Part shown: piece after piece, positions 44,285 to 53,564 of the stretch
Position numbering within the stretch: the first letter of the stretch is position 1
Layout of the letters: each line of letters starts with the position of its first letter
Assembly (NCBI RefSeq): GCF_048060095.1
Contig: NZ_JBLUOA010000002.1
Coordinates: forward strand, 434,001-498,000
Source: JBLUOA01 sp048060095
GTDB lineage: Bacteria; Pseudomonadota; Alphaproteobacteria; Rhodobacterales; Rhodobacteraceae
Length of the DNA: 64,000 bases
Direction: 5' to 3'
Made by a program: the position numbers and the translations under genes
The notes under the pieces: generated by a model
Database searches by the model: none
What the model was told of the DNA's origin: nothing
What the model saw: the letters and a program-made list of their open reading frames with translations, nothing else

Positions 44285-45027
44285 GTCGACAGGAACCGGA
44301 CCGATCCGCGTTCGATGACGGCGGCGGTCAGACGCTCTGTAAACCACGCGCCGGTGTCGACGGCGATCCGGCCACCCTCCACCCCCGGTTCATCATCCGG
44401 GTAGTGGCCATGTGCAACCCACAGCCCATCCGCGCGCGGCTTGCAGCGGAAATCCGGGTGACCCCAGATCAGCGACCGGACGTTTTGATCGTCAGGGTCT
44501 GCGGAGGGATCCAGCCCGGCATGGGCGCACACGACATTTCCACTTTGATAGAGATGCGGCAGGTTCCGAAGCCACGCCTCCGCCTTCTCCCCCAGCGCAT
44601 CGCGGAACGCGGCGCTGGCCTTGGTGAGTTCGGACGCGTGAGAATATTCCGTGATCCGCCCGACGCCAAAACTCGCCAGCGTTTGCAGCCCACCATTGCG
44701 CAACCAGCGCGGGCCCTTGGCTGTCGTTTCATCGAAGAAGTCCAGCAGCATCTTTTCGTGATTTCCCATAAGGAAAACGGCTGGCGGCCCGGCCTCTGAC
44801 GCGATGCTTTGCAGGCGGGCCAGAACCTCAGCACTTCGGTCGCCGCGGTCGACGTAGTCCCCGACAAAGACCAGCAGCGGGGTCGCGATCTGACGATAGG
44901 CGATGTCGGTCGCGATGATTTCCAACATACGATCAAGTAAATCCGCCCGCCCGTGGATGTCGCCGACGACGTAGAGCGTCTCCTCCGGAGCTATCGTAGC
45001 GATATCGTATTTCGGCTGGGGTTTCAT
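44281..45027 (-). CDS. metallophosphoesterase (PPP-type protein phosphatase)
   Basis: 248 aa. All PPP signatures are present: GDIHG (22-26), GDYVDRG (56-62), GNHE (about 92), with later His ligands in CAHAG and AHGHYP. It needs two metal ions and probably removes phosphate from Ser/Thr (or His) residues. It is divergent from the EPS sugar transferase; similar phosphatases sit near polysaccharide loci in related organisms as far as I recall, so a role there is possible. Confidence 0.9.
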   Translation of the reverse strand: MKPQPKYDIATIAPEETLYVVGDIHGRADLLDRMLEIIATDIAYRQIATPLLVFVGDYVDRGDRSAEVLARLQSIASEAGPPAVFLMGNHEKMLLDFFDETTAKGPRWLRNGGLQTLASFGVGRITEYSHASELTKASAAFRDALGEKAEAWLRNLPHLYQSGNVVCAHAGLDPSADPDDQNVRSLIWGHPDFRCKPRADGLWVAHGHYPDDEPGVEGGRIAVDTGAWFTERLTAAVIERGSVRFLST

Positions 45028-45103
45028 CGCCGCCTAGGTTTCCAGAAAGCGCGGGCGAGGTCAAAGGCGGAAACTCACGCGATCTGCAACTTTAAGTCGA
45101 TTT

Positions 45104-45118
45104 TTAACCGATAATTAA
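45104..45118. promoter_or_regulatory. CtrA-type site TTAA-N7-TTAA, first of two upstream of the EPS sugar transferase
   Basis: TTAACCGATAATTAA is an exact match to the CtrA full-site consensus. It lies in the 136-bp gap between the divergent phosphatase and sugar transferase genes. Confidence 0.55.
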
Positions 45119-45122
45119 ACGC

Positions 45123-45137
45123 TTAACGGCAGCTTAA
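45123..45137. promoter_or_regulatory. CtrA-type site TTAA-N7-TTAA, second copy upstream of the EPS sugar transferase
   Basis: TTAACGGCAGCTTAA is another exact match, 4 bp after the first and 26 bp before the ATG. Two adjacent full sites make a chance occurrence less likely. Confidence 0.55.
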
Positions 45138-45163
45138 CCCTGATTTCTGATGACGGGGGCTGC

Positions 45164-45826
45164 ATGTTTGATCTGGAATTTGCGCGGCTGGACGATTTTG
45201 ATGCGGGCACCGTCGGTTTGCCGATCCGGCGCCGAAGCCGGTCCTATTACTGGCGCGCAAAACGGGGGTTCGACGTCGGGATGAGCCTTGTGCTGCTTCC
45301 GCCCCTAATCGTCGGAGGTGCAACGCTGCTGATGCTGAACCCGTTCCTTAACACCGGGCCGCTGCTGTTCGTTCAGACCCGGATGGGGCGCGGCTGCAAG
45401 CCGTTCGGGGCGATCAAATTCCGCACCATGCGGCGCGAGGCTGCCAAAACCCGCGGCCCGGATGACCCGCTGGAAGTCGAACGCATCACCGCGCTGGGGC
45501 GTTTTTTGCGCTGTTCCCGATTTGACGAACTGCCACAGATCATCAACGTCTTGCGCGGCGAGATGAGCCTGATCGGACCCCGCCCCGACGCCTACGACCA
45601 CGCGATTGCCTATGTCGACGCGATCCCCGAATACCGAATGCGTTATGCGGTCAGACCGGGGATCAGTGGGCTTGCCCAGACGCAGCTTGGCTATGCCGAA
45701 GGGATCGACGCCACCCGGCGCAAGGTCGAGGCCGATCTTGAGTATATCCGCAACGTCGGGTTCATGCTGGAGGCGCGGATTTTCTGGGCAACGGTGCTAA
45801 CCGTGCTGGGCAGGAAAGGCGCTTAA
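45164..45826 (+). CDS. undecaprenyl-phosphate sugar transferase (initiating glycosyltransferase)
   Basis: 220 aa of the bacterial sugar transferase family. One membrane helix (about residues 35-58) precedes the cytoplasmic catalytic domain with IKFRTMRREA, DELPQIINVLRGEMSLIGPRP and RPGISGLAQ. It transfers a sugar-1-phosphate to undecaprenyl phosphate and starts repeat-unit assembly. It is the short WcaJ/ExoY-like form without the extra membrane region. The stop overlaps that of the convergent Wzc-like gene by 4 bp. Confidence 0.93.
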   Translation: MFDLEFARLDDFDAGTVGLPIRRRSRSYYWRAKRGFDVGMSLVLLPPLIVGGATLLMLNPFLNTGPLLFVQTRMGRGCKPFGAIKFRTMRREAAKTRGPDDPLEVERITALGRFLRCSRFDELPQIINVLRGEMSLIGPRPDAYDHAIAYVDAIPEYRMRYAVRPGISGLAQTQLGYAEGIDATRRKVEADLEYIRNVGFMLEARIFWATVLTVLGRKGA

Positions 45827-47796
45827 TTCACGTAATACGCGCTACTTAGGCCGACATACGCGCTGTCTTTACCGCCGTAGCCATAGCGATGCAGTTCCCC
45901 GGCGTTCACCTGGCTTAGGATCAAGCCCGCCGGGGTGATGTTGACGGCGCTCAACATCGAAAGCCCCTCCTCCACCTGCGCGCGGGAAGTTGAGTTCCAC
46001 TTCACCGCAAACAGCACCGCATCAGCGTTTTTGCCGATCACGCGGGCGTCCGGCACAACAAGAACCGGCGGCGTGTCGATGAGGATAACGTCATAGCAGC
46101 GCCGCGCCTCTTCAACGAACTTGGCAAACTGGGCGGAGGAGAACAGATCGGCGGCGTTCACTTGCGACTGATCCGCCGTCAGGATATCGGTCCCGACGCG
46201 GCTATCCTGCACCACGGCGTCAGCCAGCGGAACTTGCCCCAACAGCACCGAAATCAAGCTATGACGCGGGCGAATGCCAAGATAGTCACGGAAAACTCGC
46301 CGCCGGATGTCACCTTCGACAACCAAAACCTTCTTACCCATGCCAACAAAACTTTGCGCGAGCGCGAGGGAGAGCGTCGTTTTCCCCTCTCCGCGCAGGG
46401 TGGATGTCACCACGATGACCTGCGGCGGCTTGTTCAATGCAGAGAGCAGAATCGTCGTGCGAAGGTTCCGCACCGCCTCGGCCACTGCCGACGTCGGGTT
46501 GTCCGCAATATATGACAGCGGGTCGGCGCTGTCTTTGCCCGGAACATTTGGGATTTGACCCAAAACCGGGCGGCCGGTGATCTGACCCAGCTCTCGCCCC
46601 GTGCGGAATGCGCTTTGCCGCATCTCACGGAATATCGTGATCGCCGCGCCAACCAACATGCCAAGCAACCCCGACAGCCCAAGCACCATCGCCTTGCGCG
46701 GCTTTGACGGGCCACGCGGCACGACCGCGGCGGACAAAACGCGGCTGTCGGCCTGCTGGATACCTTGCTGCACCGCCGTTTCCTTCAGCCGGGACAGGAA
46801 ATATTCGTAAAGCAACCGCGACGCCTCCGCCTCTCGCGTCAATTGCTGAAGGGTGATGAGGTCGCTGCCTTGCGCTTCGATCTGTTCGGTCAGCGCGGCA
46901 TGAGATCCTTCAAGCGCCTGCAATTGCCGGGTCGCTCTTTCATCCGCGGGGCGCGTATGGGCCGCATCGTCGGCAGTGGCCGTCACCGCGTTTCTTGCCG
47001 CACCAATCCGCTCTCTCAGATCTTTCGCCTGACGTTCCAGCGCTCGCAGAGTTTCCGCGCTAATTAGGTCCGCCCCCGCATTGAAATCGGCCAAACGCCC
47101 CTCTGCCGCTTCCAATTCGCCCTGCAACTGCGCGACACGCTCTGTCAGCCACGAGGTCGCCTGCTCCGTCGCATCAAATTTGAATTCGAGTTGGTTGAGA
47201 ATGTAGAGCTCCGCAATCGCATCCGCAATTTCCGCGGCCTTCTTAGGGCTTTTGCTTTCGACCGTGATGCGAAACACCAGACTTTGCCGGATGTTCTGGA
47301 TGTTGAGTTTGCCCAGCAAGGTATCGATCGTAGACTGAATCTGCGCCTGTTCGTCAGCGCGCGCGCCACCAGACCCGCCAAAACTCCAGTTCTTGACGGT
47401 CCGAACCAACCCCGGTTCGCGCAGGGCGGGATTGAATTCAGGGTCATCTGTCAGGCTTAGATGGTTCACAACCTTTTCCATCAAGCCGCGTGATCGCAGC
47501 ACCTCAACCTCCGAATTCAAAACAAGCGTATCGCCGGACAAACCGCTGATAACGCTTGTCAGATCAACGACTTGCTCCTCCCGACTTTCGAGCATGACGA
47601 CGGATGAGGCGCTAAAAAGCGGCGTCGCAATCCCGTAAACGTAAACCCCACCGAAAAGCAGGCTGAGCACAACACAAACCGCAACCAACCGCCAACCGCG
47701 CCACGCAATAGCGAGCAGCGTCATCAGCTTGACGGCATCGTCATCGCCACCCCGAATGATCGGATCGAACGACGCTCTTCCCGGCGTTTTGTTCAT
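45823..47796 (-). CDS. Wzc/ExoP-like polysaccharide copolymerase with BY-kinase domain
   Basis: 657 aa. A Wzz-type domain lies between two membrane helices (about 35-55 and 372-395), with a long coiled-coil periplasmic part. The cytoplasmic BY-kinase carries Walker A GEGKTTLSLALAQ, a Walker A'-like VVEGDIRR, Walker B VILIDTPP and a tyrosine-bearing tail (YGYGG, YVGLSSAYYVN). It controls chain length and export. In the usual A' motif the first acid is Asp; here it is Glu. AGGAGAACCC precedes the ATG. Confidence 0.93.
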   Translation of the reverse strand: MNKTPGRASFDPIIRGGDDDAVKLMTLLAIAWRGWRLVAVCVVLSLLFGGVYVYGIATPLFSASSVVMLESREEQVVDLTSVISGLSGDTLVLNSEVEVLRSRGLMEKVVNHLSLTDDPEFNPALREPGLVRTVKNWSFGGSGGARADEQAQIQSTIDTLLGKLNIQNIRQSLVFRITVESKSPKKAAEIADAIAELYILNQLEFKFDATEQATSWLTERVAQLQGELEAAEGRLADFNAGADLISAETLRALERQAKDLRERIGAARNAVTATADDAAHTRPADERATRQLQALEGSHAALTEQIEAQGSDLITLQQLTREAEASRLLYEYFLSRLKETAVQQGIQQADSRVLSAAVVPRGPSKPRKAMVLGLSGLLGMLVGAAITIFREMRQSAFRTGRELGQITGRPVLGQIPNVPGKDSADPLSYIADNPTSAVAEAVRNLRTTILLSALNKPPQVIVVTSTLRGEGKTTLSLALAQSFVGMGKKVLVVEGDIRRRVFRDYLGIRPRHSLISVLLGQVPLADAVVQDSRVGTDILTADQSQVNAADLFSSAQFAKFVEEARRCYDVILIDTPPVLVVPDARVIGKNADAVLFAVKWNSTSRAQVEEGLSMLSAVNITPAGLILSQVNAGELHRYGYGGKDSAYVGLSSAYYVN

Positions 47797-47872
47797 AAGG
47801 GTTCTCCTGCCGCGCTCGACTACAAGATCGGATTCCGGGGTCGGTTATCGCCCTTAATAAATGAATAAGTTG

Positions 47873-47887
47873 TTAACTCTCTTTTAA
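47873..47887. promoter_or_regulatory. CtrA-type site TTAA-N7-TTAA between the Wzc-like and Wzy-like genes
   Basis: TTAACTCTCTTTTAA is an exact match. It lies 77 bp upstream of the Wzc-like start (minus) and 117 bp upstream of the Wzy-like start (plus), in the shared 207-bp promoter region. Confidence 0.5.
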
Positions 47888-48003
47888 GACGAATTTGAAA
47901 GAACCCGCGAAAGGCCTTCGGCGTCAGGAGCTTCGCCCGCGATGAAAGTGAACAACACGATGCCGAACCAACGGCACGACTCTGCGGGACGCGCTTCTAA
48001 GGT

Positions 48004-49263
48004 ATGATATCGACGCCCGATCAGATTGGCGGTGACGGACGCCCTGATAGCGGCTGGTCCGCCTTGCCGTTGATTTTGGCGCTTTACGGATATGAAATCG
48101 TGGCGCCGTTTCTCGAATTCGTCGGCGCGGGGCGCGGGGTATCATCCATCCTGCGGTTCGGCATCCTTGCGATGACACTCTGCTTACTACCACGCCTAGG
48201 GTTCCGTCTGTCGCGGGCGAGCTTCCTCCTGCTGCCTTTCCTTTGCTTTGCGTTGCTCTACGCGCTGCGACTGATCGAAAACCACTACCTGCGGGGGCTG
48301 GTCTGGGCCGATGACCCGGTGCGGGGGCTGTTTTTGTTGGTCGGCGCAGGGGTCGTTCCCGGAGTGATCCTAGCGACTTACAGCCTGCGAATATCCGAAA
48401 CCAGGCTGTTCCGAGCAGTTCTAACCTGCGCCGCAGTCTACTGCGTGGGGTTAACGCTCAACCTCGATACGCTCGCCGCGCAGGTGGAGTTCGGGCAGGC
48501 GGCGCTTGGCAAATTGAACCCAATTTCGCTGGGCGCGCTGTCGGTGTCATTCGCGCTATGCCTGCTGCTGTTGCCCGCACAAGGACAGGCAAGCGCCATA
48601 ACAAAGTGGTTGGTGATCGGCGTGCTTTTGGCTGCGACGGCGTATTCGCAGGCGCGCGGGCCGCTCGTGTCATTTGGGGTGACGCTCGCGCTGATGGCCA
48701 TTCTGATGCGGACAAAGGATCGGCGCGCGATACTTGGCGCGACGGTTTTGCTGTTCGGGTTGGTCGCCATTCTGTCCGCCGTTTCCGGGCAGGATATGAT
48801 CGGGCGGGCCATCGGGCGGTTCCTGTTGTCATCGCACGATTTTATCTCTGCCGATCACGATACTGCATCCTTAAGGCTTGTCAGTTGGCATGTCGCGTGG
48901 GCGCAATTCCTGGATCACCCATTCGCCGGAGACATCGTCTATTCGCGGTTTCTTAACCAATACCCGCACAATTATCTGCTGGAGTCTTTGATTTCGGTCG
49001 GCGTGCTCGGCACCACTGTCTTGATCGTGTATCTCGGCCTGTGCGGGCGGGCGGTGCTCCAGATCATTCGGTCACACCAAGTGTCGCGGGTCGACATCGT
49101 CCTGATCGCGCTGCTGATAAAGGAGTTCACCGCGCTCCAGTTCTCCGGCGCGATTTGGAGCGGGACGGCCTATATCGTTCTGTCCTTCGCAGTATTAGTG
49201 CGGTCCGCCTACTACCGCGTGCCGGTGACCGAACGCGCGACCCGGAACTTCCGATATGCGTAG
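48004..49263 (+). CDS. O-antigen ligase/polymerase-like membrane protein (Wzy-like)
   Basis: 419 aa with about 10-11 hydrophobic segments and a larger periplasmic loop containing SWHVAWAQFLDHPFAG and YPHNYLLESLISVG, the pattern of the O-antigen ligase/Wzy superfamily. It likely polymerises repeat units in the periplasm. Ligase and polymerase cannot be told apart by sequence alone; the neighbouring Wzx, Wzc-like and initiating transferase favour polymerase. It overlaps the Wzx start by 8 bp. Confidence 0.82.
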   Translation: MISTPDQIGGDGRPDSGWSALPLILALYGYEIVAPFLEFVGAGRGVSSILRFGILAMTLCLLPRLGFRLSRASFLLLPFLCFALLYALRLIENHYLRGLVWADDPVRGLFLLVGAGVVPGVILATYSLRISETRLFRAVLTCAAVYCVGLTLNLDTLAAQVEFGQAALGKLNPISLGALSVSFALCLLLLPAQGQASAITKWLVIGVLLAATAYSQARGPLVSFGVTLALMAILMRTKDRRAILGATVLLFGLVAILSAVSGQDMIGRAIGRFLLSSHDFISADHDTASLRLVSWHVAWAQFLDHPFAGDIVYSRFLNQYPHNYLLESLISVGVLGTTVLIVYLGLCGRAVLQIIRSHQVSRVDIVLIALLIKEFTALQFSGAIWSGTAYIVLSFAVLVRSAYYRVPVTERATRNFRYA

Positions 49264-50521
49264 CGGCACCGCAATCGTGCTGGGCGGCACCGTGGGCGCA
49301 CAGGTGATCGGCTTTGCTGCGCTCCCGATCCTGTCGCGGCTGTATGACCCGGCGGCCTTTGGGCAGTTCCAGACCTTCATGTCCGCACTGCTTGTCATCA
49401 TGCCGCTGGCGGCGTTGCGGTATGAATACGCGATCTTGCGGGTGCGGTCGGGCGTTGGTTTGGTGACGGCAATAGCGCTTTGCCTCGGGCTAAATCTGCT
49501 GCTCCCGCTGCTGTTGCTCGGTCTGACCTACGGGGTCCGATATCTCGCACCCAACATGCTGCCGGACATCCTCGGGGTCGGGCCGTGGCTGGCCGTCGGC
49601 GCCTTGGCGGTCGGGCTGCTTCAAACCGCCAGTCAATTGCCGGTGCGCCAGAAAAATTACCGCATGATCGCGCTCAGCCGGGTATCGCAGACATCTGTGT
49701 TTCAGGTCAGCGCGATGATCGCCGGAGCAAACTCCCACACGCCATCGGCGCTAATCCTAATCCTGTGCGACGTGTTGGGCCGCCTGCTTGCTGCGGCGCT
49801 TTTATTCGTAAGCTGGCTACGAAGCGCACCTGGGCTGGCCGCACCTTCCCTACGCGGCACCCGGCGGATCGCCCGAACCTATCGCAGCTACCCGTTTTTT
49901 TCGGTTCCATCCAGCCTTGTCAGCGCGCTCAGCGCGGCGGTCCCGTTCTTTGCAATTTCGCTGATATTCTCCGCCGAAGCGTTGGGGCAATTCGCGATGG
50001 CATGGCGCGTCGTGTTCATGCCAATCGGACTGGTCGCCTTCGCCCTATCGCAAGTATTGAACGCAGAGCTTTCGCAGACATTGCGCGGAGCAAACGACGG
50101 CGACGCACGGCCAATCCGACAGCTCGTCAGCAAAATGGCTTTGCTCGCGATCGTCCCTTCTGCGCTGATATACCTCGCTGCGCCCAGCGCGTTTTCCATC
50201 GTTCTGGGGGCGGATTGGGTTGAGGCCGGGCAAATCGCAGCGGCGATGGCGCCGCTGGTGTTTTTCATGGGTGTCCACAGCCCGATCAACACCGTGCTCG
50301 TCGTCATCGGGCACCCACATCTGCAACTGGCGTGGGAGGCGGCGCGGCTTTGCCTTCTGCTGATGTTCTGGGCAGCGACTGACGCGAGCGCCGCGCCTGA
50401 CCTGATCCATACAACAACACAATTCGGCGTTTTGATGAGCGGTTGTTCCGCCGCCTATCTCGCCCTCGTGTTTTACGTCACTGAGAGGGGCCGCCTATCG
50501 ACATCGAGGGTTGCCACATGA
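49256..50521 (+). CDS. polysaccharide flippase (Wzx-like)
   Basis: 421 aa with about 12 hydrophobic segments, starting MRSGTAIVLGGTVGAQVIGFAA in part, which fits the oligosaccharide flippase (MOP) superfamily. The SRLYDPAAFGQFQ segment after the first helix is very common in bacterial Wzx proteins. It moves lipid-linked repeat units across the inner membrane. It overlaps the Wzy-like gene by 8 bp and the methyltransferase gene by 4 bp. Confidence 0.88.
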   Translation: MRSGTAIVLGGTVGAQVIGFAALPILSRLYDPAAFGQFQTFMSALLVIMPLAALRYEYAILRVRSGVGLVTAIALCLGLNLLLPLLLLGLTYGVRYLAPNMLPDILGVGPWLAVGALAVGLLQTASQLPVRQKNYRMIALSRVSQTSVFQVSAMIAGANSHTPSALILILCDVLGRLLAAALLFVSWLRSAPGLAAPSLRGTRRIARTYRSYPFFSVPSSLVSALSAAVPFFAISLIFSAEALGQFAMAWRVVFMPIGLVAFALSQVLNAELSQTLRGANDGDARPIRQLVSKMALLAIVPSALIYLAAPSAFSIVLGADWVEAGQIAAAMAPLVFFMGVHSPINTVLVVIGHPHLQLAWEAARLCLLLMFWAATDASAAPDLIHTTTQFGVLMSGCSAAYLALVFYVTERGRLSTSRVAT

Positions 50522-51282
50522 GCGGTCTGCTGACGAAATTCGTTGCCGCCAATCGCAGGGCCGCCAAATGGTGCGAGCGTCAATTTCCGTCAATTTTCGC
50601 CTCCCCAAGCTATAAGGCAGAGCTTGAACGCCGTATTCAGAGCGATATCGCGAGCCGCGCCCCCAAAACCATCCTCGAAATCGGAGGCATTGATCGCCCG
50701 TTGCTCGCCCGGGGCAAAGGCTTTGACTATGTCGGCCTCGATATCGAAGAAAAGCCGCGATGCGCCGATATTTACGACCGTTTTCTGGTCCAATCGGTTG
50801 AAGAAACCACCGACCTTCGCGCCGATATGGCAATCTCAATCACCGTGCTGGAACACGTGCCAAACAATACCGCCGCCGCTAGAACGATCTTTCGTGCCCT
50901 AAACGAAGGCGGGACCACGCATCATTACATCCCGTCGAAATGGCACCCCTATTCGGTCGCGTTGCGTGTGGTTGGACCGACGTTGCAGAAAAAACTGATC
51001 GCGCTTCTTCGCCCGGCTGCGAAGGGTGTTTCGGGTTATCCCGCTTATTTTGACCACTGCTCGCCCTGCGCGATGGAGCGGTTATTCCGCAACGTTGGCT
51101 ACGACAATATCGAGGTGCAGGCGTTCTACCGGGCCAGCGATTACTTCGCGTTCTTCCTGCCTATCTATGTCGTCATCGCCCTGTTCGAAAACCTTTGCCG
51201 GGGCCTTCGGCTGCGCGGCGTCGCCTCTGGCTTTGTCATCAGCGCGGAACGTCCTGCCGTGAAAGGCCCGGCGGATGCGTAG
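50518..51282 (+). CDS. SAM-dependent methyltransferase in the EPS locus
   Basis: 254 aa. Motif I is ILEIGGIDRPLL, followed by FDYVGLDIEEKP and ISITVLEHVPNN, the class I methyltransferase pattern. The C-terminal third contains a hydrophobic stretch (FFLPIYVVIALF) that may touch the membrane. It may methylate a sugar of the repeat unit. Its 4-bp overlap with wzx and 8-bp overlap with the next glycosyltransferase place it firmly in the operon. Confidence 0.83.
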   Translation: MSGLLTKFVAANRRAAKWCERQFPSIFASPSYKAELERRIQSDIASRAPKTILEIGGIDRPLLARGKGFDYVGLDIEEKPRCADIYDRFLVQSVEETTDLRADMAISITVLEHVPNNTAAARTIFRALNEGGTTHHYIPSKWHPYSVALRVVGPTLQKKLIALLRPAAKGVSGYPAYFDHCSPCAMERLFRNVGYDNIEVQAFYRASDYFAFFLPIYVVIALFENLCRGLRLRGVASGFVISAERPAVKGPADA

Positions 51283-52414
51283 CGTATCGGAACGGCGCAT
51301 CATCGTGGTCCAACCGGCCCTGCCCGCTTATCGGTTGGATTTCTTCGACCGTTTGGCGACGTCGCTCGGCCCTCTGTTCAGGGTCTATGCGTCACGTAGC
51401 GAGATGAGCGGCCTTTCGATCCGTCAAACCCCACCGTGGTTGAACACGTTAGACCAGATGCGCAACCCGATACGGGGGATGGAGTGGCAACCGGGCGCGA
51501 TCAGCATTGCGATCCGACGCGGCGATATCCTTATTGTGTGCGGCGCGCCGCGATGCCTCAGCACGCTTGCCCTGATGATCAAAGCGCGGCTGATTGGTGC
51601 CAAGACGGTTTGGTGGGGCCATTATTGGAGCGCGACGAGCATCGCGTGGCGGCATCGGTTTCGACTACTGTCGATGCGCCTCGCGGATGCCGTTCTTTTC
51701 TATACGGATCAAGAGGTTGAAGCCTACCGACAGAAGGAAAGTCGCCACGACGGTCGGGTGATTTCCGCGCTGAACAACGGCATCAATGTCGCGCCTATTA
51801 AACCGTTGCGCCTGCCCTATGACGCCGGGATGAGGCCCAATCGCCTGCTGTTCATCGGGCGGCTGACCGAAAAGGCGCGGCTTGATCTGTTGCTAGGGGC
51901 GTTGGCCGATCCGCATCTATCGGGTGTCGACCTTCAAGTGATCGGCGATGGTCCGAATGCCGCCACGCTAAAGGCGCAAGCCGACGCTCTGGGCCTCGAC
52001 GCTCGCGTCACGTGGCACGGCGCACAAACCGACGAAGCTCAGGTCGCCGCTATCGCGAACACCTGTCGCCTGTTCGTCTACCCCGGCGCCGTCGGGCTAA
52101 GCCTGCTCCACGCGGCCGCTTATGGCCTCCCGGCCATCGTCCATAAGGATCGCGCCACGCATATGCCAGAGATTGCGGCGTTTGAAGGCGGACGAACCGG
52201 GGGGGCGTTTTCAAAGGGTGTTGTCGCGTCATTGGTCGAAACGATCACCGATGCGCTCAGCAGTACCCAAGTGCTCAACAGATGGTCGGCGGCGGCGATG
52301 CAGAAAGCCGATGAGGAGTTCAACACCGAACAGATGGCGGCGCGGTTTTTGACGCTGATGGCCAAACTTGCCCCGTTGCCGGATGCTAAGCCCGCCGAGG
52401 TGTGCAATGGGTAG
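51275..52414 (+). CDS. glycosyltransferase, GT-B fold (group 1-like)
   Basis: 379 aa. The C-terminal nucleotide-sugar domain is seen in LLFIGRLTEKARLDLLLGAL and VGLSLLHAAAYGLPAIVHKD. The N-terminal acceptor domain starts RRIIVVQPALPAYRLDFFD. It probably adds one sugar of the repeat unit on the cytoplasmic face. The donor sugar cannot be inferred. It overlaps its neighbours on both sides. Confidence 0.87.
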   Translation: MRSVSERRIIVVQPALPAYRLDFFDRLATSLGPLFRVYASRSEMSGLSIRQTPPWLNTLDQMRNPIRGMEWQPGAISIAIRRGDILIVCGAPRCLSTLALMIKARLIGAKTVWWGHYWSATSIAWRHRFRLLSMRLADAVLFYTDQEVEAYRQKESRHDGRVISALNNGINVAPIKPLRLPYDAGMRPNRLLFIGRLTEKARLDLLLGALADPHLSGVDLQVIGDGPNAATLKAQADALGLDARVTWHGAQTDEAQVAAIANTCRLFVYPGAVGLSLLHAAAYGLPAIVHKDRATHMPEIAAFEGGRTGGAFSKGVVASLVETITDALSSTQVLNRWSAAAMQKADEEFNTEQMAARFLTLMAKLAPLPDAKPAEVCNG

Positions 52415-53564
52415 CCGCCCGATGAAAGTCGCGCTTGTCACCTCAGCCGTGTCGACCAACGGCGGTGGAGTCACGACGGTCGTGGAGGCTGCTTCGGCCG
52501 CATTGCAACGTCGCGGGCTGGATGTGCGGGTCTTCGGCCTCGCCGATGCGAAGTGGCTTCACGAAGACGAAACGGCGTGGAAGGGCGCGCCAGTCCGCGC
52601 CTATCAAACGCGCGGACCACGAGCATTTGGATACGCGCCGGGCATGTTGCGCGACCTGGTCGATTGGAATCCCGACATTGCACATACCCACGGGCTTTGG
52701 ATGTATCCATCCCGCTGCGTAACCCAATGGGCGGCGCGAACCGGTATGCCCCACATCGTCAGTCCGCACGGAATGCTGAGCGGTTGGGCGCGGCGGCGAT
52801 CACGTTGGAAAAAGACAGTTGCGCTCGCGCTCTATGAAGGGCGGCACCTGCAAACCGCCGCCTGGGTTCAGGCCCTATGCGCGCCGGAACAAGCCGACAT
52901 CCGCGCCGCCGGCGTTAGGGCGAAAATCACCCAGATCCCAAACGGTGTAGAGCGGGTTGTTCATCCCGTTACCGACCCCGCGCCGTGGGCGGATATGATT
53001 TCGCCCGACAAGAATGTAATGCTATTCCTCGGCAGGCTCAGCCCGCAGAAGAACCTACTGCCGTTTTTGCAATGCTGGAAAGATGCAACTGAAGACGGCG
53101 CCGGGCGCGGCTGGCACTTGGCGATCGCGGGGTGGGATCAGTTCGGCTATGAACGCGCTTTGCAGGGTGACGTCGCAAATTTAGGGATCGAAGACCGCGT
53201 GTCGTTCCTCGGCCCGATCTTCGGCGCACGGAAAGCCGCCGCCTATGCGAACGCCGACGCGTTCGTCTTGCCATCGGTGAGTGAGGGGCTGCCGATGAGC
53301 GTTTTGGAAGCCTGGGCGCATGGTTGCCCGGTATTGATGACCGAAGCGTGCAATATCCCCGAAGGTTTTGCGACAGGCGCTGCTTATAAAATTTGCACAA
53401 ATCGAACAACAAAGCGCGATAATCTAAGCGTTTTTCTCGAATCATCTATAGATTATCGAATATCTTTCGCGAAAGCGGGCCAAAAACTCATCGAAGACCG
53501 TTTCGACTGGGATCGCGTCGCAGAACAGCTTCAATCCAGCTATGAGGAGTGCGTGTCAGAATGA
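52407..53564 (+). CDS. glycosyltransferase family 4-like protein
   Basis: 385 aa from ATG 52407, which overlaps the preceding stop by 8 bp and has GAGG upstream; an ATG at 52422 (MKVALVTSA) is an alternative. It is a GT-B enzyme with GGGVTTVVEAASAAL near the N-terminus, FLGRLSPQKNLLPFL and the E-x7-E-like PSVSEGLPMSVLEAWAHGCPV. It transfers a sugar during repeat-unit assembly. The last 60 residues are locally AT-richer than the rest. Confidence 0.87.
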   Translation: MGSRPMKVALVTSAVSTNGGGVTTVVEAASAALQRRGLDVRVFGLADAKWLHEDETAWKGAPVRAYQTRGPRAFGYAPGMLRDLVDWNPDIAHTHGLWMYPSRCVTQWAARTGMPHIVSPHGMLSGWARRRSRWKKTVALALYEGRHLQTAAWVQALCAPEQADIRAAGVRAKITQIPNGVERVVHPVTDPAPWADMISPDKNVMLFLGRLSPQKNLLPFLQCWKDATEDGAGRGWHLAIAGWDQFGYERALQGDVANLGIEDRVSFLGPIFGARKAAAYANADAFVLPSVSEGLPMSVLEAWAHGCPVLMTEACNIPEGFATGAAYKICTNRTTKRDNLSVFLESSIDYRISFAKAGQKLIEDRFDWDRVAEQLQSSYEECVSE

